Below, piece by piece: positions 18,350-31,369 of a stretch of 64,000 nucleotides of DNA. Both the position numbers and the translations under genes were made by a program. The stretch covers positions 474,761,150 to 474,825,149 of the forward strand of contig CM048748.1 in the NCBI GenBank assembly GCA_026315105.1, in the 5' to 3' direction. The number at the start of each line of letters is the position of its first letter. The first letter of the stretch is position 1. This DNA comes from Locusta migratoria (taxonomy: Eukaryota > Arthropoda > Insecta > Orthoptera > Acrididae). Under the pieces are notes generated by a model, which had not been told where the DNA came from, searched no databases, and saw only the letters and a list, made by a program, of their open reading frames with translations.

Positions 18350-19775
18350 GTCCACTAATTGTGTGGTCATATTCCATTTCGATTTATTATTTAACCTAAA
18401 GTGTTTCTGCACTATTAATGTTATTTATCTGTGTGTTAATTATTTTATTATTTCTATTAATTATCAGTGCCCCATGTTTATGTAGGTTTCCCCATATTTA
18501 TATATGTTTCCACCCAAGTGATTGAACTTGTATGTTCATGTGAATTTGGAAGGTTGCTTTTAATATTGACTGACTGCCAAGCAATGGCTTACAGTCGCTG
18601 TCTCCCGCTTGAGGTCTCGTTTTGCTGTAGTTAAGAACGCATGGCTTTGTTTGTCATCTGCGCTGGCGTCTGCTGACTGGCCAGAGACAAGCTTACTTAG
18701 TAAGGTGGCGAGGTGGCAATGTTCTTAGTGTCATACCAACCTAATCGTGGATGAAAATAGGTGACAGGAGACCTCTCTGGGAGCGGTTGTAGAGGGAATT
18801 ATCTTTGCCAGGTAGCAAGGATTGGTAAACACTAGTCTCTGCACGCACTCGGTGTGGCTTTTAGCGCGGTCTACATCTGGTGTATGGCGGGGGGAGGTTT
18901 TTCCGTGGTCTTAGAGCTTTACGCTTCACTCTTCATTCTGGTTCCAACAACTGTGGAAGTAAGTACTCTGCCGAATCATGCTGAGGGGAAGGCATGCTGT
19001 TAGAACTTCACTTCCTTTGTGATCAAGCAGTCTTGGTTTTTCAGTAAGAGTTCTCTTGAGTAATTATTTCGCTATATGATGCAAAGTGTTTCTTAATTTA
19101 CAGAACTCGAGTAAATTCAGTGTAAATTTATTATTTGCATTTTCATTCCAGTGATGATTGTATGTCCAGTTTTGTGCAGGTTAGAATACATGTGTGTGGC
19201 CTTCAGTCTTTATGTAAATTTAGTGTGTTTGAATTTCCTAGCTGTTTTTAACTAACGTTTTCACGTCGTGTCTGTATCCATGAGTATGCTACATATTTCT
19301 TAGATTTTTGTGTTTGATTCCATCTTTCCTGTCTTGTATGACTGATTGCACCGTGTGGTTTTGTAACTGTCGTTACTTCGGCCTTCAGCCATGGTTTTGT
19401 TAATATTAACTTTCTTCTATACGAATTCTCACATGTGCTCCATTCACTTATGCTGAATTGATTTCCTTTGTAAATTCTATGTAATTCACCATGGTCGCTC
19501 ACCACATGGTACTTAAGAATAGTATGCCACTGCCTTCCCACACATGAGTTCATTTAGTGCACAGTATAATTTAAAATGTGTGATTAAGACACTCGCCATC
19601 TCGTCTAGACGCCGCCGACGCTTTTTTGGCCACTGCTTGCATGTGTTCCAGCATTGTAATGTATTGCCAAGCTTTATGCACATGTTCGTGAATGAATGAA
19701 TGAATGTGCTTTCAGCTACCCATTGCGTATTTGAAAATTTCCCCCATGTTACCTCCATATTCAAAAAAAGGGCAG
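18350..19775. other. No gene seen
   Basis: Mixed-composition DNA between two copies of a dispersed repeat. A moderately GC-rich part at 18,560-18,960 could be an old LTR, but I found no partner or boundary. Confidence 0.3.
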
Positions 19776-19779
19776 TGAC

Positions 19780-19940
19780 AATGTCACTGTTATTCGCAAT
19801 ACTTGGAAAAATACAAATTGGATTACAAAAAAGTGGCAATAAAATTTGGTCACTTCCAAGAGGGACATTCATTAACCGCCTGCAGCAGGCTCTGCGACGG
19901 GGAAGGCTGGGGTGACTTTGAAGTCTTAAACAGGAATGCA
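19780..19940 (+). repeat. Dispersed repeat, copy 2
   Basis: Matches 18,225-18,345 in GGAAAAATACAAATTGGATT, the CTCTGC(A/G)C(C/G)GGG region and TCTTAAACAG, with insertions. No coding frame. Confidence 0.5.
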
Positions 19941-19944
19941 ATAA

Positions 19945-21285
19945 AATGCATGTACAGAGAGAATATGGCCATTGTGCAAATCGGAAATTGTACCTCTGAT
20001 CCATTCTTTTCATCGGGCATGCTGTCTTTCACTCACTTTATCATACAGCGCACGGCAGTGCGCGGTATTAATATATTCGAAAACGGCGCGTGCGAATTTG
20101 CGATTCTTTAGGGCCCATATCTCAGGTTCTATTCATCTCAGAGTGAAGGGGTAAAGTGTTCTGGATAGAGCTTGGCCTAGTGATCATTTGTGTACATATT
20201 AGAAGTATGGGTATACTATAGCTATTATACATAATCAAAATTTTCAAAGTTACATACTTCATTGAGCCCATACATATTAAGCAAATCAGTTGGCTTTTGT
20301 ACATGACGTGTAGTCTATGGTGGGCTTTGAACGTCTTACAAAAGCACCATTCAGTCATGGGTGGTTCCTGAGAAAATCTAAAATAACCATGATTTTTGGG
20401 CACCATAAAAACGAATTGTAGGGATGGTCACTTCGATACTTTCTATTCACTGCAAATATTCGAAATTATTACCAAATATTCTTATGACGATATTCTCGAG
20501 GCCAATTTTAAATTTTTTCGATATCGTTATCCGTCACTGAGATCCACAGATTGAAACTTATCATAGTATTGCACAAAATCACAGAACCCGATTTTAGCCG
20601 TTTTAGCACCGTGAATCGCAAATATCTAAATGACTAACCATAGAAAATTGTTCAAATATTTACAATATACCCTGTAGACATTTATCTATAAACGGCATTT
20701 TTCAGTTTTCGTAAATCTTAGTCAGTTAGCAAGAAACGACCAAAAAACCGCGATATTTTGGTAGAAAAAGTGCGTTTTGTGCTGAAAGACGGCGTTCGGA
20801 CAGCTCTGAAACTTACCATGCGATTTGCAAAAAGGTACAAGGCGAAAAAAATGATTTTTGTACATCTTGAAGATTGAAATCTTCGGTCGATGAAGGGGTG
20901 ATTTTTTTTTCGTTTACTTTACAGCTAATATGCAGCATCCGGTTTAGTGAACAATTGCAACATATTTTAAAGTGTTTGCAGGGGTAAAAACACATTGCGT
21001 AGACTTCTCGTATGGTTGATTTTGTGTTACACATAACTACATATGAAATATAAATCAGATATCGAAATGTTACTTAAAGTATAGAGCACAATGATATCTT
21101 ATGTGCTTCTTGAGATATCGGTCCGTGAATGATAGCATGCGACAGTAGTAGGTTAGAAAACGCTATTTCTGATTATGAGGTAACGTATCTTGAGAAATAA
21201 AATCTGATAAAATACTATCAAAATTTTACTCACCATTGATTTGATGATATATAAGCAGTACACTCTGATATAACAGGAAAAAGAC
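19945..21285. other. No gene seen
   Basis: AT-rich DNA with short frames only. Scattered palindromic bits such as TCTTGAGATATCGG occur, but I could not define an element. Confidence 0.3.
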
Positions 21286-21291
21286 GGAAAC

Positions 21292-22237
21292 CAGCTGAAA
21301 AATGCTCCTGCCGGAGCACAGAAAAGGCGAATATGCTCTCTCATACAAAAGTGTGGAACCAGCTGCCTCAATCCTCATTCCGCCTTCCTCGCCAAAAATT
21401 TTTGCAAGCGCTTTTTTTCGGCTGAACGTGAGTAGGACAGAGACAGTGCAACATGTAGAGCCATATATGATGGGACAGAGAAAAAATCAGTTCAGGAGAA
21501 AGGCTCATGCATGAAAACAGCAGTGAGATGTGAAACGAGATGTCGAAAGTCAGGAACAGTCGCAACAACAAACTAAGACAGATGAAGATGGTAGCAATTG
21601 GAGCAAAAGTGAAAACAGTGGGCAACTGAGACGAATGGAGACCATACATAAAGCATGAGCGTACGGCTCTCCAGTACTTTAGCACGAAACAATTTGTCCA
21701 ATTTTTCTCATCCCCATTACCCGCATGCTAAAGTTTTCCGGTCTACAGGTCAAACCCTAAGCAAACCATCCCCAAGGACATATGTGTAAAGGAGACAATC
21801 GTGATTGAAGACAATGAAAGCCGACTCTAAGTGAGAAAGAAGAGATACTGGCAACAGGACAGGAAATGAATGGGACAACGTCAGTGGGGCAGAGAGACGA
21901 TGAAAGTGGCAGAAACAGACAGCGGCGAGGAATCGCGAGGGAAAGGGATGAAGACATTGAAAGTTTGAGACATACAGAAAGCGATAGTGGGAGAGACAGC
22001 AAACAAACGGACACAGACATATGTAGACACTGACAGTGAGACGACATTGCTGACTATGACGGCTTAACTGGGCAAAAGTATTTACAAAGTTATACGCTAA
22101 AAGTGCGCGAATATGTTCGCATGAGAAAATTTTTGGTGAGGAAGTTCGGAATGAAGATTGAGGCAGTTGGTTCCGCACTTTTGTGTCAGAAAACATATTC
22201 GCCTTTTCTGTGCTGCGGCAGGAGCATTTTTCAGCTG
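21292..22237. repeat. Foldback element, about 120-bp arms
   Basis: The left arm (21292 to about 21415, CAGCTGAAAAATGCTCCTG onward) is the inverse of the right arm (about 22095-22237). The spacer of about 680 bp is rich in GACAGAGACA-type purine stretches. Open frames across it on the minus strand (up to 189 codons) read the C/T-rich complement as Ser/Leu/Cys-rich protein and look accidental. Confidence 0.75.
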
Positions 22238-22239
22238 AT

Positions 22240-23060
22240 TTAAAATGTACTTGAATGCGGCTCTGGATCAGTGGATTAGAAAATGTAGAACGACGGGAAT
22301 TCATCTCGGCGACAGGCATTTAAAAACTATTCTATTTGCAGATGACCAAATAGTAGCAGAAGATCAGCGTGATATGTCGTTTGCGCTTAAGAAGTTAGTT
22401 GTATAATATGGTAAATAGGGTGTGGAAGTTAATTCTGAGAAAAGAAACTATATGCTAGTGGGAGGTAAAGAACAACACATAGAACTGGAGAGAGGGAAGA
22501 TAAAAAAGTGAGTGAATATGAAAATAGTGAAGATGGAAGCGAAGATAAGGACATAAGGAAGAAGAGAGGGAAAGGAAAGAACGTGATTAATGTTCTACAT
22601 CCGATACCTGTCAAAAAAAGACAAGCAAGAATATATTTAAGGCAATAATAGAACCAGTGATTACGTGTGGGTCAGAAGTGTGGGTCATAGGTAAAAGTAG
22701 GGGACAGAATGTACTTGCTGCAGAGGTGTCATATGGAGAAGACGTTGCCGCTTCGCCTTATTTGATCACGTGAGGAATGAAATAGTTGGAGCATGGATGA
22801 CAGCTACAACCATCACCATAGATGAAATAAATGCTACAAAATTCAAATGACATGGCCACTTGAGTCGTATGGAACAGGAAAGGAAACCATTACAAGCCTG
22901 GAATTGCATTCCACCATACAGAAATAAGCGAGGGAGACCACGTAAAAAGTGGATAAATAGTATTCAATTGGAAATGTGGAAACGAGGATTAAAGGAAGGA
23001 GACAAGGACCGATGGCTCTTAGGATGCGAGGAACTGTTCAACTATTCAACTGTTCGTAGA
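22240..23060 (+). pseudogene. LINE relic, RT to C-terminus
   Basis: Reads YLNAALDQWIRKCRTTGIHL, then LFADDQIVAEDQ with the catalytic Asp pair, then VEVNSEKRNYMLVGG. After several stops comes HLSRMEQERKP and KRGRPRKKWINSIQLEM, the basic C-terminal region. It is a different family from the (TTG)n LINEs. It abuts the foldback on the left and an inverted SINE on the right. Confidence 0.7.
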
Positions 23061-23237
23061 GCTTATGGGACTTAACGACGGGGTCATCAGTCCCTAAACT
23101 TACAAACTACTTATGAACTAGCTAATACTAAGGACGGCACAAATATCCATGCCCGAGGGGGGATTCGAACCCCCGACCGTAGTGGCCGCGCAGAACGTGA
23201 CTGGCGCGCCGCAGACCTCTCGGCCACTGCTGCCGGC
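23058..23237 (-). mobile_element. SINE family S1, inverted
   Basis: GGGGTCATCAGTCCCTAAAC, ACAAACTACTTATGAACTAG, the B box as GGGGGATTCGAACCCCCGAC, and the end GGCCACTGCTGCCGGC. Nearly complete. Confidence 0.85.
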
Positions 23238-23248
23238 AAGAGGCGAGG

Positions 23249-23931
23249 ACTTTCAATCATTACAGTATGATCATGCTATAATTACTTTGTTTTCAACTCA
23301 TAGGCTCCATACTAGCAAACCCGGCAACGCTCTCCTCTTCTTCTCCGTATGTCTATCCCTTCCTCCCTCCTCTATTTTCACTTCGCCTCCTCCCCCTGTC
23401 TTTTTTCTATCACCTTCACACCACTCCCTCTTATCCCACACCATATCCATTTCCTCTACCTCCTCTCTGCATCTATATCATCCCCCCATTTTAAATCCAT
23501 TTCATTCCCAATCTCAATCTCCTCCTCCACCTCTCACTGATCTTATTTATTGTTATTGGGACCCTGATTGGTAATATAAGTCATAATGGATGGTAAATCG
23601 ATTGGTAACGGGTTATTAGAGAAACCTTTGGAGTTGCTCTATCTGTGAGGTTAGCAGCTTTAATGGCCGTACTTTAATGATTTTATTGTACGAACAGGCG
23701 TGATTATACATTAAAGCATAAAAAAAACTTTCCTGTTTCATGTTAAAAATTACTGGAAAAAGGAAAAAAAAAAAAAAAAAAAAACCGCACATTTTTACAG
23801 CACAGCGTAGCAAGTTTTTCTCGCAGCGAGCAGAATTGAAATGCATTTTATAACTTGTTTATACCTTTCTAAGGGCCTATGAGTTGATAACAAAGTAATT
23901 ATAGCATGATCATACTGTAATGATTGAAACT
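23249..23931. repeat. Inverted repeat pair, about 60-bp arms
   Basis: Left arm 23249-23308 and right arm 23873-23931 match as inverted copies with only a few differences (TTTCAATCATTACAGTATGA and onward). The interior has a C/T-rich tract (23,330-23,530) and a run of about 22 A near 23,765. Probably a non-autonomous DNA element. Confidence 0.7.
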
Positions 23932-23982
23932 AAATACAAATACATTTCGGAATTATTTGTGTTGCGTTCACTGTAACGCTTG

Positions 23983-24510
23983 TTAATGAACGATATTTTT
24001 TGTCTTTCCGTCCGGAGAGAAAACGAACAGTTCAGATGGTTTACCAACTCTCGAACACGTCACGTAAAACTGCCCATGTGAAAAACACGGCGATTCAAGA
24101 TTTAATCCACAAACTTCCATCGACTGGTCATGCACTTTATTATTAGCCATTGCGAATACAAGGCGAACGGTAAACTGGACACGCTTAAATTGAAACAGCA
24201 AGTCGGTTGTAATCAGTGGTATTCTTAGAATCAGAACATCCTCTCCTTTGAACTTTCCTGTGATTATCGTTGCTTCAATCACATTCTTTATCAGCTTCTT
24301 GATAGAGAGTTTTGTTCTATTGCATAGTTTCGGTTGGCTTAAATTGCGTAACATGATTATCACAGACCCTACCTTGATTTGTAAATCGTGCGGTAGCATT
24401 CCTAGAAAATCCAATAAATTCAGGAATTTTGTTGGATCATTGACGACTTCAACAGGATCCGAAATGGAAACCATCGAAGTAAATGAATACAAATATAAAC
24501 AATGATACAT
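23983..24510 (-). pseudogene. Helitron PIF1-type helicase, C-terminal relic
   Basis: One frame of 175 codons resembles the end of the Rep-helicase of Helitrons. Motif-like segments in order are FLNLLDFLGMLPHDLQIKVG, IIMLRNLSQPKLCNRTKL, VIEATIITGKFKGEDVLI, IPLITTDLLFQFKRVQF, FAMANNKVHDQSMEVCGL and CFSHGQFYVTCSRVG. The helicase normally unwinds DNA during rolling-circle transposition. The helicase motif usually read as INKSQGQS is changed to NNKVHDQS. The nuclease and N-terminal helicase motifs are absent, so it is dead. Confidence 0.85.
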
Positions 24511-24655
24511 ATCCTTGAGACAATATTAATAAATGTGTGTTATTGGCCAGCGATTTGGCTTTGAATTTTATGTTCAAATCGTGTACGTCCTTATTTTTCG
24601 CTGCCAAAATGGCTGGTTCGCTCAAACAGATAGAATGGTTTTTGTAATTGGCAGC

Positions 24656-25137
24656 TGTGGTGTCGCACAAGTCCAAAGTGCGCGCCACCTACTTTCGCCG
24701 CGCGCCGCCATGCACGCACGGCGCGGCGTTCTTACGACGACAGCCACGAGCGCCCTCTGCTGCAACTCCGCTCGTGGCCACCACTGAACGACATCGTTCA
24801 CTTGGGACTGAGATAGGAACCAGTTAGGACCTTCGTAATCAGATAGGCAACAGTGAAGACTTGGCTATCGTATAGGCACTAGGAAGCAGTACTAGGCAGG
24901 CCTCTAGCTCAACTATGTATCTGCAGTACTGAGCAATGTAAAAGTTAAGTATTGTATAAATTCTGTGCAATATATATCTCGTTCTAATTTACTCTAGTGT
25001 TTCTAGTTTCTGACTGCTCCCTTCCGTACCTGCACCAGCGTGCTATCTTTATTCATGTGTCGGTCTCATTCCACTCGGCTACAGACACCTACGACAGAAA
25101 CGAGACACAAAAGCGGCGACGAGGCTGGGACACAAAA
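24656..25137 (+). mobile_element. Solo LTR of the gypsy element, 5-bp target duplication
   Basis: 482 bp starting TGTGGTGTCGCACAAG and ending GGGACACAAAA. It matches the two LTRs of the element at 43,332-49,402 read on the opposite strand. GCAGC occurs on both sides (24651-24655, 25138-25142). It probably formed by recombination between the LTRs of a complete copy. Confidence 0.9.
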
Positions 25138-25144
25138 GCAGCAA

Positions 25145-26335
25145 TATTCGTCTGTTTGTTTCCTAACCTGTAAGCGAATAAGGAACTCTTATTAGGAATC
25201 TAATTGAAACACGATTAACGACTTTGCTATATACCGATAAAATTTTACAATCCGCGACACAGGCGTGGTATAGCCATGTTGGCAACAGCTGCTGGATCGT
25301 GAGACTGAAGCCGACCAATTGCGGCAAAGCTTGAGATAGCCAATGAAATTTTAGATGGCAACAGTTATTTTCTCTTCATAGTGAATAATATTATTTTGAT
25401 AATCCGCATAATAATTTAGTTTCAGACTCGTTAAGCTTACTGAGGAAGAAGATGTTTCTCATGTATTCTCAGCGTTGATAACGCCGTCTCCATTTAACCT
25501 CCTTGGCGTATTTATTTGCTCCGATTCAGCGTATTTTGTCGCTAGGCGAGTAACGAATGAATGAGCTGATTCTTGGGGAATCTAGGAAATGATCCGATCT
25601 GGAAGCGTACTTTCAGTTTTAAGTCACGTAACACGGAAACGCGGTCGAGCGGGGAAAAAGAATTCTATGTCCGTCTCCTACTTCTAAGCTACCGCCCCAC
25701 CAATATTGAGCCAAATCTGTTCAGACGTTCTTTAGTTATAAATAGTGTAGCTAACACGACTTTCTTTTATTCCTTAGCAAAGAGTATGTAACTTATATAT
25801 GGAATTTTTTTCATTTAATGATAGATGGCTCTGTAATCAGCAGAAAAAAATGTTGAAAATTGTTTAAATACGGTAATTACACCTCACTTTAGGAAAATGT
25901 AAGCACAGCTTTTGATATTGTTGATAAATTATCATGTGACACTTCCCGAACGAAATGAAGTACAAACTGAGATGATGCTAGCAGTCTACGGTCGGACTGG
26001 TCATTGTACTCCAATGATTCGGAGTGTACACACCTCTACTCAATACTTCGACGAAGTTGACGGTTGCACATTTCCCCCTTCTCTGATGCTCATAGAAATG
26101 TTGAAGAAGCTCGTCAAATGTATCTGTTCCCCAATAGCACTCCAACCTCTACAACATTCTCTAACTGCTTTCTGAAACTGGAAGTGGTAAACCTATAGAA
26201 AGAATCCGATGTCTTTTGTTCGAGACATTACCGTTCTTCAACAGTTTTAAAATCGTTTTATTTTGCCATTACAGCGTCATTTATCGAGAAAAAAATTCTT
26301 CACACAAAATTTACTTATTTCTTCAAGGACAATCC
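25145..26335. other. No gene seen
   Basis: AT-rich DNA with short frames on both strands and no recognised repeat boundary. If the proposed gene is real it is intronic. Confidence 0.3.
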
Positions 26336-26337
26336 AT

Positions 26338-29300
26338 GTGTTGTTGTTGTGGTCTTCAGTCCGCAGACTGGTTTGATGCAACTCTCCACTCTACACTGTC
26401 CTGTGCAAGTCTCTTCATCTGAGAATACGTTCGGCAACCTACATCCTTTTGAATCTGCTTACCGTATTCGTCCCTCGGTCTCCCTCTACGATTTTAACCC
26501 CCACACACTTCCTTCTCATGATAAGAAGACGATTCCTTGATGTCTGAGAATATGTCCTACCAATCTATCCCTTCTGTTATTCAGGATATGCCAGAAACTC
26601 CTTTTATCTCCAATTCGGTTAAGGACCTCCACTTTAGTTACGTGATCTACCCATCTAATTTTCATCATTCGTCTGTAGCACCACATTTCAAAAGTTTCTA
26701 TCATCTTTTTGTCTGAACTCCTTATCGTCCACGTTTCACTCGCTTCTTTAGAAATCGCTTTCCTTCCCGCAGTCATTCTGCATTTTATATCTTCTCTACT
26801 TCGGCCATCAGAAGTTATTTAGCTACTTAAATAACAAAACTCATCTACTATTATTATTGTCTCATTATCAAATCTAATTCCTTCAGCATCATCTGATTTT
26901 CTGACATTACATTCCATTACCCTCGTTTTACTATTGTTAATGTTCATCTTATATCTTCCTTTCAAGACACTGTCCACACTTCCAGATCCTTTGCAGTCTC
27001 TGACAAAATTACTATGTCATCGGCAAACCGCAAACTTTTTATATCTTCTCCATGAACTTTGATTTCCTCTCCAAATTTCTCCTTCAATTCCTTCACTGCT
27101 TGCGCAATGTACAGATTGAACAACATTGGGGTAAGGCTACAAACCTGTCTTACTCCCTTCCCAACCTCTGCATCCCTTTCTTGACCTTCGACTCTAATAA
27201 CTACTGTCTTGTTTTTGTATATGTTGAATATAACTCTTCGCTCCCTGTATTTTACCCCTGTTACCTTCACAATTTGAAAGAGTGTGTTCCATTCGACATT
27301 GTCAAAAGCTTTCTCCGAATCTACAAACGTTAAAAACGTAGATACACCTTTCCTTAACCTATCTTCTAAGATAAGTCGTCATGTGAATATTGCCTCCCGT
27401 GTTCCTACATTTCTCCTAAATCCAAACTGATCTTCCCCAAGGTCGGATTCCACAAGTTTTTCCATTCGTCTGTAAATAATTAGTATTTTGCAACCGTAAC
27501 TTAATAAACTCATAGTTATTTTCACATTTGTCTGCACTTGATTTGTTAGGAATTGGAATTAAGATATTCTTCTTGAAGTCGGAGGGTATTTTCCCTGCCT
27601 CATACATCTTGCATACCACGTGGAACAATTTTTCCATGACTGTCTCTTCTAGACGGAATATCATCTACTCCAGGGGACTTGTTTAGACTCAAATCCTTCA
27701 GGGCTTTGTTAAATTCTTCTTGCAGTATCATATCTCCTATTTCATATTCCTCCACTTCGCCTTCCATTTCTAGTATACGGCCTTCAAGTTTATATCCTTT
27801 GTATAGGCCCTCTATATATTCCTTTCACAGTTCAGCTTTCCCCTCTTTGCTTAATATTGGTTTTCCGACTGAGTTCTTGATATTCATACAGCTGCTTTTC
27901 TTGTCTCCAAATATCTCTTTTATTTTCCTGTAGGCTATCCTTCCCCTAGTTATGCAATCTTCTACGGTTCTGCGTTTGTCCTCTAGCCACTCCTGCTTAG
28001 GCAGTCTGCACTTCCTGTCAATCTCATTTTTCAGACGTCTGTACTCCATTTTTCCTGCTCACTTGTTGAATTTTTTTATTTTCTCCTCTCATCAATTAAG
28101 TTTAGTATAGCTTGTGATATGCATGGATTTCTATTAGGCTTTGTCCTTCTGACTATATGATCCTCGGCGGCATTTACTACCCTATCTCTCAGAGCTACCC
28201 ATTCTTCCTCTACTGTATTACTTTCCCCAATTTCAGCCAATCCTTGCCTAATGCTCCCTCTGAAACTCTCAACCATCTCTGGTTCCTTTAATTTGTCCGT
28301 GTTCCTCTCGTAACTATTCTACATTTCTGCAGTCTCTTGAGTTTTAATCCGCAGTTCATAACCAATAAGTTATGGTCAGAGTCTATATCTGCTCCTGGAT
28401 ATGTCTTACATTTTAATATCTGGTTTCTAAATATATTCCTTACCATTATAAAGTTAATCTGGTACCTACCACTGTCTCCTGGTCTCTCACACGTACTCAG
28501 CATTCATTCATGATGATTAAACCAAGTGTTTGTGATCATTAAATTATTCTCTGCGCAAAATTTTACCAAGCGATCTCCTCTTTCATTTCCTTTTCTCAGT
28601 CCATATTCACCTACTACATTTTCTTCTCTTCCCCCATCACAGTCAAGTTTTCTTCTCCCTTAACTTTCTCAATGATTTCTTTTATCTCCTCACCCATTTC
28701 TTCGATACCCTCATCATCGGCCGTGCTAGTGGCATATAAACTTGCACCACTGTGGTTGGTGTTAGTGTTGTGTCTGTCTTTGCTACTATAACGCGTTAAC
28801 TATGCTGTTCATAGTAACTTACCTGCATTTCTATTTCCTTATTCAATATCAAACCTACTCCTGCGTTACCAGCTACTGAATTTGTATTTATAACCCTGTA
28901 CTCACCTGACCAGAAATCCTGTTCATCCTGCCACCGACACTAATCCCCACCATATCTAACATTAACCTATCCATTTCTCTTTTCAAATTTTCTAACTTAC
29001 CTACTCAATTAAGGGTTAGAACATTCTACACTTTGACTCGTAGAATGCCTGTTTTGTTTTTCTTGATGATGACATCTTTCTGAGTAGTCCACGCCAGGAG
29101 ATTCGAATGGGGGGACTATTTTACCTGCGGAATATTTTACCCAAGAAGACGGAATATATTCATACAGTAGAACTGCATGTCCTCGGGAAAATTAACGACT
29201 GTAGTTTCCCCTTGCTATCAGCCGTTGGCAGTAACTGCTTAGCAAAGCCATGTTAGCTGATGTTACAGGGAACCACACGTTTGTCTGGCCTTTCTACAGG

Positions 29301-29400
29301 TATCCCTCCGCTGTTCTTACACCTACGGTACGGCTATTTGCATCGTTCAGGCGCGCAAGTCACCCCCAGCTCGGCAATGTCTGTGGTTCATGGGGGTGGG
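26338..29400 (-). pseudogene. LINE family B, long relic (copy 2)
   Basis: Minus-strand element of about 3 kb. From 5' to 3' it holds a 5' region near 29,400-29,080, then an endonuclease-type segment near 28,500-28,290 (INFIMVRNIFRNQILKCKTY, DSDHNLLVMNC). The linker follows, then the RT with QVCSLTPMLFNLYIAQ and LRFADDIVILSET (about 27,130-27,000). Last come EMWCYRRMMKIRWVDHVTK and a (ACA)n end at 26,340. Stops and frameshifts are numerous. It is the most complete of the four family B copies. Confidence 0.8.
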
Positions 29401-29404
29401 GAGA

Positions 29405-29985
29405 ATCCATATCCGCAATAAGAAAATAGGGGTTCCCAACTAACACTTCACAGCCACCTTCCCTTCTCGCCCTCGGGGGTGGTTGAGGGGTGGAACTTCA
29501 TGTTGATGAATGTCCCTTCCCTCCCTTCCCTCCCTACGCGGACAACTTCTACTGAAACTTATTTTGAATCCGAGTTGTATTTTTCCAAATATTCCGACAA
29601 AATTTCAAATGTCGCAGCCTGTATTAATGCATGTATAGCTATACCTGTAGAGATACTTTCTTCCACAGATTATTTTCAAAATATAAAACGTAAATTTGTG
29701 TAATGCACAAATGTAGAAAATACATGACGTTGACGTCCAAATAAGTAATGTAGTAAGTACATACGATGTTTCATTAGGCTGTTTACTCCCAAGTCTGCAT
29801 ACAGTCTGTTTGGATAACGGAAACCACTGTAATTCATTTATACCAATATTTAATCAAGCTCTGCACTCACTTATTTCGTAACTTAATATGACGACGGTAT
29901 GGAGGTTTATTGTACCCATGCCAGATAGTGTTTTATATTTCTGCCATAACAGTATAATTTCTAAATAATTTCATTGATCTGCTCT
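29405..29985. other. No gene seen
   Basis: A C/T-rich segment (29,450-29,540), then AT-rich DNA with one short frame (74 codons) lacking any domain. Confidence 0.3.
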
Positions 29986-29989
29986 GCCG

Positions 29990-30180
29990 CGCGGGAGTAT
30001 CCGAGCGGTCTGGAGCGCCACGCTACGGATCGCGCGGCCTCCCGCGCCGCAGGTTCGAATCCTCCCTCGGGCATGGAAGTGTGTGTTGTCCTTAGGTTAC
30101 TTTTACTTACTTTAAGTAGTTTGCAAGACTAGGGACTGATTACCACCGTAGTTTAGTCCCTTGGAATTAGAAACATTTGA
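29990..30180 (+). mobile_element. SINE, S1-related subfamily
   Basis: The head CCGCGCGGGAGTATCCGAGC differs from the typical S1 head. The B box GGTTCGAATCCTCCCTCGGG and the body AGTAGTTTGCAAGACTAGGG are S1-like. It resembles a tRNA-Leu type head. Confidence 0.75.
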
Positions 30181-30380
30181 AAATTTTGTTCCGTTCTGGT
30201 TTTCCTATTTTCCCACATAATTTGTCTGCCTCTTATTTTTTCTTCTTTTAGATTACTATCATGTAACAGTTCACCGCAACGTTATATTACCACGATATGA
30301 ATGTTTATTGTATCTTCGCATATGGCACTATATATACTTTCCATGCTTCCATTTAGAGAAAGTAAAAAATAAAAAAAAAG

Positions 30381-30831
30381 TGTGGTGTCGCACAAGTACA
30401 AAGTGCGCGCCACCTACTTTCGCCGCGCGCCGCCATGCACACACGGCGCGGCGTTCTTACGACGACAGCCACGAGCGCCCTCTGCTGCAACCCCGCTCGT
30501 GGCCACCACGGAAAGACATCGGTTACTTCGGACTGAGATAGCAACCAGTTAGGACCTTCGTAATCAGATAGGCACCAGTGAAGACTTTGCTACTGTACAG
30601 GCACTAGGCAGGCCTCTAACAACTATGTATCAACATTCTGCAGTACTATGTAAAAGTTAAGTATCGTTACATTCTGTGCAATATATATCTCTTTCTAATT
30701 TACTCGAGTGTTTATAGTTTCTGGCTGCTCCCCTCCGTACCTGCACCAGCGTGTCGGTCTCATTCCACTCGGCCACCGACACCTACGACGAGGCTGGGAC
30801 ACAAAAGCGGCGACGAAGTTGGGACACAAAA
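30381..30831 (+). mobile_element. Solo LTR of the gypsy element (copy 2)
   Basis: 451 bp, TGTGGTGTCGCAC to GGGACACAAAA, with AAAAG on both sides (30376-30380, 30832-30836). It carries two copies of the GGGACACAAAAGCGGCGACGA unit at its 3' end, as the other LTRs do. Confidence 0.85.
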
Positions 30832-31045
30832 AAAAGTGCTGCTGATCTACTTATGGGCAAAGTTGTCTATTCCTATCTCATATGTATCTCCTTTGTTATA
30901 ATGGTACTATTTACGAACCGACTAAGTTTGTGTAATTTGTGCGTGATATATGACGATCATCATATACGACAATCAGCATATCGGAATTACTACGCTGAAT
31001 ACTGTTGGATTATATTGTTTAATATAGCGTCAAAGTAAATATGCA

Positions 31046-31368
31046 GTCCCACACGTTGCTTCAAAATTATTACACTTTACCTAGATTTCAACACGATCAG
31101 AAGAATAAGATTATGACCAAGAAATGAATCACAAGTAGTATATTAGAAAATATTACATGAAACAATTGGCTTATAATAGAAAAATGTCTGTTGTCGTCTT
31201 TAATTTTGTAATTTGACCGTTGTCAGGCTTAATGTTTCTAATATAAACAAATTATTTCATGTAATATTTTCTAATGTACTATTATAGGTGATTCTTTTCT
31301 AGGTCATGAAAACACCTATAAATGGTGTTGAAATCAAAATAAAGTATCATTACTTTGAAGCAACGTGG
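31046..31368. repeat. Hairpin element, about 150-bp arms
   Basis: Outer arms CCACACGTTGCTTC / GAAGCAACGTGG and inner arms TAGAAAATATTACATGAAA / TTTCATGTAATATTTTCTA pair along most of a 320-bp unit. It is AT-rich and has no frame. Confidence 0.75.
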
Positions 31369-31369
31369 A

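Noticed and set aside
21750..22319. 189-codon minus frame, Cys/Ser/Leu-rich
   Set aside because: Reads the complement of the purine-rich foldback spacer and crosses a repeat arm.
23249..23931. Inverted repeats as ends of the Helitron at 23,983
   Set aside because: Helitrons lack terminal inverted repeats, and the helicase relic lies outside the pair.
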